From NCBI GenBank assembly GCA_017617445.1, contig JAFZWE010000039.1, forward strand, positions 1 through 35,379: a stretch of DNA of 35,379 nt. The letters are read 5' to 3'. Numbering within the stretch: the stretch's first letter is position 1; the number at the start of each line of letters is the position of its first letter. Shown piece by piece: positions 33,272 through 35,379 of this stretch. The notes beneath the pieces were generated by a model, which worked only from the letters and a program-made list of their open reading frames with translations, was not told the origin of the DNA and made no database searches. Source of the DNA: Bacteroidales bacterium (lineage in GTDB: Bacteria; Bacteroidota; Bacteroidia; Bacteroidales; WCHB1-69). Made by a program: the position numbers and the translations under genes.

Positions 33272-33327
33272 ATCTCCAATTTTATTGACGAATATTTCAT
33301 ATATTCTGCCAATTTTATTGACGAATA
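33272..33327 (-). repeat. Two direct repeats upstream of the truncated ATPase
   Basis: On the minus strand TATTCGTCAATAAAATTGG occurs twice, about 36 bp apart, at roughly 33309-33327 and 33273-33291. The copies are identical over 19 bp. They may be regulatory sites or remains of an insertion. Confidence 0.7.
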
Positions 33328-33363
33328 AACCGATTGATGTGCCAAAAATCCTGACGTATGTAC

Positions 33364-33392
33364 GGGCCGTCGCATCGTGGCGGCCCTTTTTT
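33364..33392 (+). repeat. GC-rich hairpin with T run, copy 2 of a repeated element
   Basis: GGGCCG (33364-33369) pairs with CGGCCC (33381-33386), followed by six T. It differs from the copy at 32425-32453 by two bases in the loop. No plus-strand gene ends just before it, so it is better seen as a repeated element than as a working terminator. Confidence 0.7.
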
Positions 33393-33442
33393 CGGTTTAT
33401 TCATTCTACTGCCCGCAAGCCTACAGCCTGAGATCCTTCATC

Positions 33443-33486
33443 GCGCAAAATCCTGCGCTAACAAGGCTGGCAGTCCTAACGGACTG
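33443..33486. repeat. Two small hairpins downstream of the RhuM-like gene
   Basis: GCGCA (33443-33447) pairs with TGCGC (33454-33458), and CAGTCC (33471-33476) pairs with GGACTG (33481-33486). They lie between the convergent-side repeat and the stop of the minus-strand gene; no T run is present on either strand. Confidence 0.5.
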
Positions 33487-33493
33487 TCGCCGC

Positions 33494-34339
33494 TTATTCC
33501 ACCAATTGCCGCACCGCTGCCACCACCGCAGGATTCTCCATCAAGCTGAAGCAAAACAGTTTCTTACCCAAGTCTTTGAATGAGGCTCCGAAGGTGTACA
33601 GCCGGGTGCCGTCAATCAGCAGAAAGCGGTCGTGTACTGCTGGGGTTTCCCGTACCTCCACCGGCGGGTATTGTTTGTTGTGGCGCTCCACATCCAGCCG
33701 GAAGGCATCGGTTAGACGACTCACTCCAATGATTGCAGAAACGCCCTGCCCACGCTTTGTCAGCTGTGTCAATACACTGTCATCTGCGTAGTTGTCAATC
33801 AGCACAATGGATGTTTTTGCAGATTTGATGAGGTTGGAAGCAAATACGTAGGCATCAAATATCTGTCCGTCGTAGAATACACCTTCTACGGGTGGCAGCG
33901 AGGCATGCACGAAGAAGCCGATCTGTTGGTCGTGTTCCTCCACCTTTTGCTCCAGCCGTTCAATGCGCTGTGTCACAGCATATCCGTGTAGCAGATAGCT
34001 CTTCAGCGTTTGGGTGGCCCATTGTCGGAATTTGGTGGCATTACGGGAACTGACCCTATAGCCCACTGATAAAATGGCATCCAAATTATAGTGACGGACT
34101 TTCCTGTGAACCATCCTGTTCCCCTCTAAACGAACTACCGAGAAATCCTCGGCAGTTGCCACCATTTCAATTTCGCCCTCATCATAGATGTTCTTTAGAT
34201 GAAGTCCAATATTGTCAGTTGAGCAGCCAAACAGTTGCGCCATCTGCACCTGCGAAAGCCACACGGTTTCCTGCTCCAAACGCACCTCCAGCTGCACAGT
34301 GCTATCGGGCTGATACAAAATAATTTCTCCTGTATTCAT
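33494..34339 (-). CDS. RhuM-family DNA-binding-like protein with PLD-like C-terminal domain
   Basis: The protein has 281 residues. The N-terminal half matches the RhuM / virulence-associated family: EIILYQPDSTVQLEVRLEQE, TVWLSQVQMAQLFGCSTDNI, HLKNIYDEGE, HYNLDAILSVGYRVSSRNAT and FRQWATQTLKSYLLHGYAV. These carry a winged-helix-like segment and are often found on islands and near toxin or restriction genes. After a coiled coil (RIERLEQKVEEHDQQI) the C-terminal half has SIVLIDNYADDSVLTQLTKR and AVHDRFLLIDGTRLYTFGAS, close to the HxKxxxxD half-motif of phospholipase-D-like nucleases but with Arg in place of Lys. Function is not known. A promoter with both elements is visible upstream. Confidence 0.8.
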   Translation of the reverse strand: MNTGEIILYQPDSTVQLEVRLEQETVWLSQVQMAQLFGCSTDNIGLHLKNIYDEGEIEMVATAEDFSVVRLEGNRMVHRKVRHYNLDAILSVGYRVSSRNATKFRQWATQTLKSYLLHGYAVTQRIERLEQKVEEHDQQIGFFVHASLPPVEGVFYDGQIFDAYVFASNLIKSAKTSIVLIDNYADDSVLTQLTKRGQGVSAIIGVSRLTDAFRLDVERHNKQYPPVEVRETPAVHDRFLLIDGTRLYTFGASFKDLGKKLFCFSLMENPAVVAAVRQLVE

Positions 34340-34359
34340 CTTTGCAAATATATTGTCTG

Positions 34360-34391
34360 CAAAGATACAACATCCCGCACGTCATTTTCAA
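34360..34391 (-). promoter_or_regulatory. Promoter of the RhuM-like gene with -33 and -7 elements
   Basis: On the minus strand TTG (34391-34389) is separated by 21 nt from TATCTTTG (34367-34360), the normal Bacteroidota spacing. Transcription would start about 14 nt before the ATG at 34339. A second TAnnTTTG (TATATTTG, 34352-34345) lies too close to the ATG to be likely. Confidence 0.65.
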
Positions 34392-34534
34392 GTAGTGACA
34401 GCGCGCGTCCTGTCGCTGCGATTTTATCGGCAAAAATCGCGTTTTTCCTTCCATTTGTGGCCGTTTTTCACGCAAAAACAGCACCCAAACGGCTATTTCC
34501 AGCTGTTGGTATTTTGTTGATAATTTTTTTCGCT

Positions 34535-34566
34535 ATTCCGCCGATCGCGCAGCGAAGCGGCGGAAT
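34535..34566. repeat. Inverted repeat with 9-bp perfect arms
   Basis: ATTCCGCCG (34535-34543) and CGGCGGAAT (34558-34566) flank a 14-nt loop that can itself pair in part. No T run follows on either strand, so it is REP-like rather than a terminator. Confidence 0.65.
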
Positions 34567-34616
34567 CTCCTACTATCTTTCATGTTAATATTTCTTCCCC
34601 GAACAAATCATGCGTT

Positions 34617-34647
34617 TGTAGGGCTGCCATATTATGACAGCCCTACA
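34617..34647. repeat. 31-bp near-perfect palindrome
   Basis: TGTAGGGCTG (34617-34626) and CAGCCCTACA (34638-34647) form a 10-bp perfect stem; one mismatched pair follows and then CAT...ATG pairs again. It has the same GTAG...CTAC ends as the palindrome at 28091-28118. Confidence 0.75.
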
Positions 34648-34811
34648 TCTATGTTGGACGTTTCCCTTAATGCCGCACCCCGTTAGGGGGGGGCAGTGAA
34701 CGGTAGCGTAGCGGCAACCACGCAGAGAATTCGCACGCTGTAGGTGTACGGACAAATTATGGTGCTTCGTTGAGAGGTCGTGTCTTTGTCAGTAGGTGGA
34801 ATGCGCGATGT

Positions 34812-35379
34812 TCAGTTTTCAGCTTTCAATTCCCGCACCTCTTCCTCGTTGAGGCCTGTCGCCTTTACCACATCGGCAATGGAAATTCCCATTTTCAATA
34901 GATTGGCGGCAGCTTGCAGCAACCCATTCCGAACCCCTTGGGCCATTCCCTTCTTCATTCCTTTCTCCACCCCCTCGGCGAAGGAGAGTTCCTTGGCATA
35001 TTCGACGGCCTCACGCACGTCCTCGTACTCCAAAATGCTCTTTTCGTAGTTCTCTTTTTCCATGGTATCTAATTTTTCAATTCTGCATTCGTCCATCAGC
35101 TCCCGGAAGATGCCCTCCTGCTTGCGGTAGTCCTCCTCGTTCATCGCCTGCATGTTCTTGAGAAGGCTCATCCAGCTGCGCATCTCCTCCGTCACCTCCG
35201 GCTGCTGCGCTGCAAAATTACATAAATTAATGTAGAAAAGGCCCACTTTGTTGGTCAGGGTGCGATTTTTTCGTCCTTGATGAAAAACGAGTGGAAACAT
35301 TCGCTGTTTTCCGCCATCTGCGGCAACTCAAAGTCAAGCAGGTTGACGGAGTAAGTCGGAATGATTCTGTAGTCCGACA
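34812..35379 (-). pseudogene. Rpn / PD-(D/E)XK transposase-like protein, frameshifted and cut by window edge
   Basis: The C-terminal part (34812 to about 35265) reads NRTLTNKVGLFYINLCNFAA, then a helical region and a tail FAEGVEKGMKKGMAQGVRNG, ISIADVVKATGLNEEEVREL. This is the typical end of Rpn-family recombination-promoting nucleases / PDDEXK_2 transposase-like proteins. The preceding part, in another frame from the window edge, reads YRIIPTYSVNLLDFELPQMA, HSFFIKDEK and fits the same family just before it. The shift falls at a run of six T on the plus strand (35266-35271); seven would restore the frame. The N-terminus with the first catalytic residues is outside the window. It may be a decayed gene, a phase-variable run or a sequencing error. 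Confidence 0.75.

Larger units (their letters stand above)
34392..34811. other. Intergenic region with two inverted repeats
   Basis: I see no gene in this stretch. It holds the inverted repeats at 34535-34566 and 34617-34647 (listed separately) and a run of eight G at about 34685-34692. GC-rich and AT-rich patches alternate, typical of accessory DNA. Confidence 0.55.

Noticed and set aside
1-35379. tRNA and rRNA genes
   Set aside because: I found no cloverleaf with a T-loop signature and no rRNA-like segment by eye; a tRNAscan run would be needed to be sure.

Overview
The window looks like a chromosomal segment of an anaerobic Bacteroidota species, probably order Bacteroidales. The evidence is the protein families (single-chain eukaryote-like GlyRS, TGS-domain nucleoside kinase, TlpA-like proteins with long N-terminal domains, FISUMP and SUMF1-type secreted proteins), the Bacteroidota -7 promoter motif TAnnTTTG upstream of several genes, and the near absence of Shine-Dalgarno sequences. 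HydF, an [FeFe]-hydrogenase maturase, points to anaerobic hydrogen metabolism. I cannot name genus or species.

Positions 1-9477 hold a truncated secreted glycine-rich beta-helix protein (minus strand), then the plus-strand block tig-clpP-clpX (folding and proteolysis), then four tightly packed envelope-related genes: a TlpA-like thioredoxin protein, two secreted proteins of unknown function and a polysaccharide-deacetylase-like protein. Positions 9506-17309 are a minus-strand operon with overlapping genes. It is headed by glyS and continues with an O-antigen polymerase/ligase, a hexapeptide acyltransferase, a Wzx-type flippase and three glycosyltransferases, and so looks like a surface-polysaccharide locus. 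Positions 17513-22612 run on plus: a LysM glucosaminidase, an M23 peptidase, a uridine-kinase-like protein and miaA. hydF converges on miaA from the minus strand.

From 23810 on the window becomes accessory. A long hairpin RNA candidate (24005-24170) is flanked by two identical 17-bp repeats. It is followed by a lipoprotein and three large secreted proteins: a SUMF1-coiled-coil-barrel fusion, a SUMF1 lipoprotein, and a six-repeat Fn3-like/FISUMP protein. Two of these three are broken by frameshifts. The FISUMP gene carries two perfect palindromes of 30 and 28 bp inside its coding sequence, plus a third hairpin/tandem-repeat block exactly where its frame breaks.

The right end (31130-35379) is a patchwork of mobile-type or defence-type genes: a GIY-YIG domain protein, an unknown protein, an N-terminally truncated AAA/DUF4143 ATPase bracketed by two copies of a hairpin element, a RhuM/PLD-like protein, and a frameshifted Rpn/PD-(D/E)XK transposase-like gene running off the edge.

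The most noteworthy signals are the palindromic insertions in the FISUMP gene, the hairpin RNA with repeats holding half-sites one helical turn apart, and an Asn at the catalytic Asp position of ClpP. Three separate frameshifts lie close together, so sequencing or assembly error must be excluded before any of them is called biological. All family assignments were made by reading the sequence; no database search was run.
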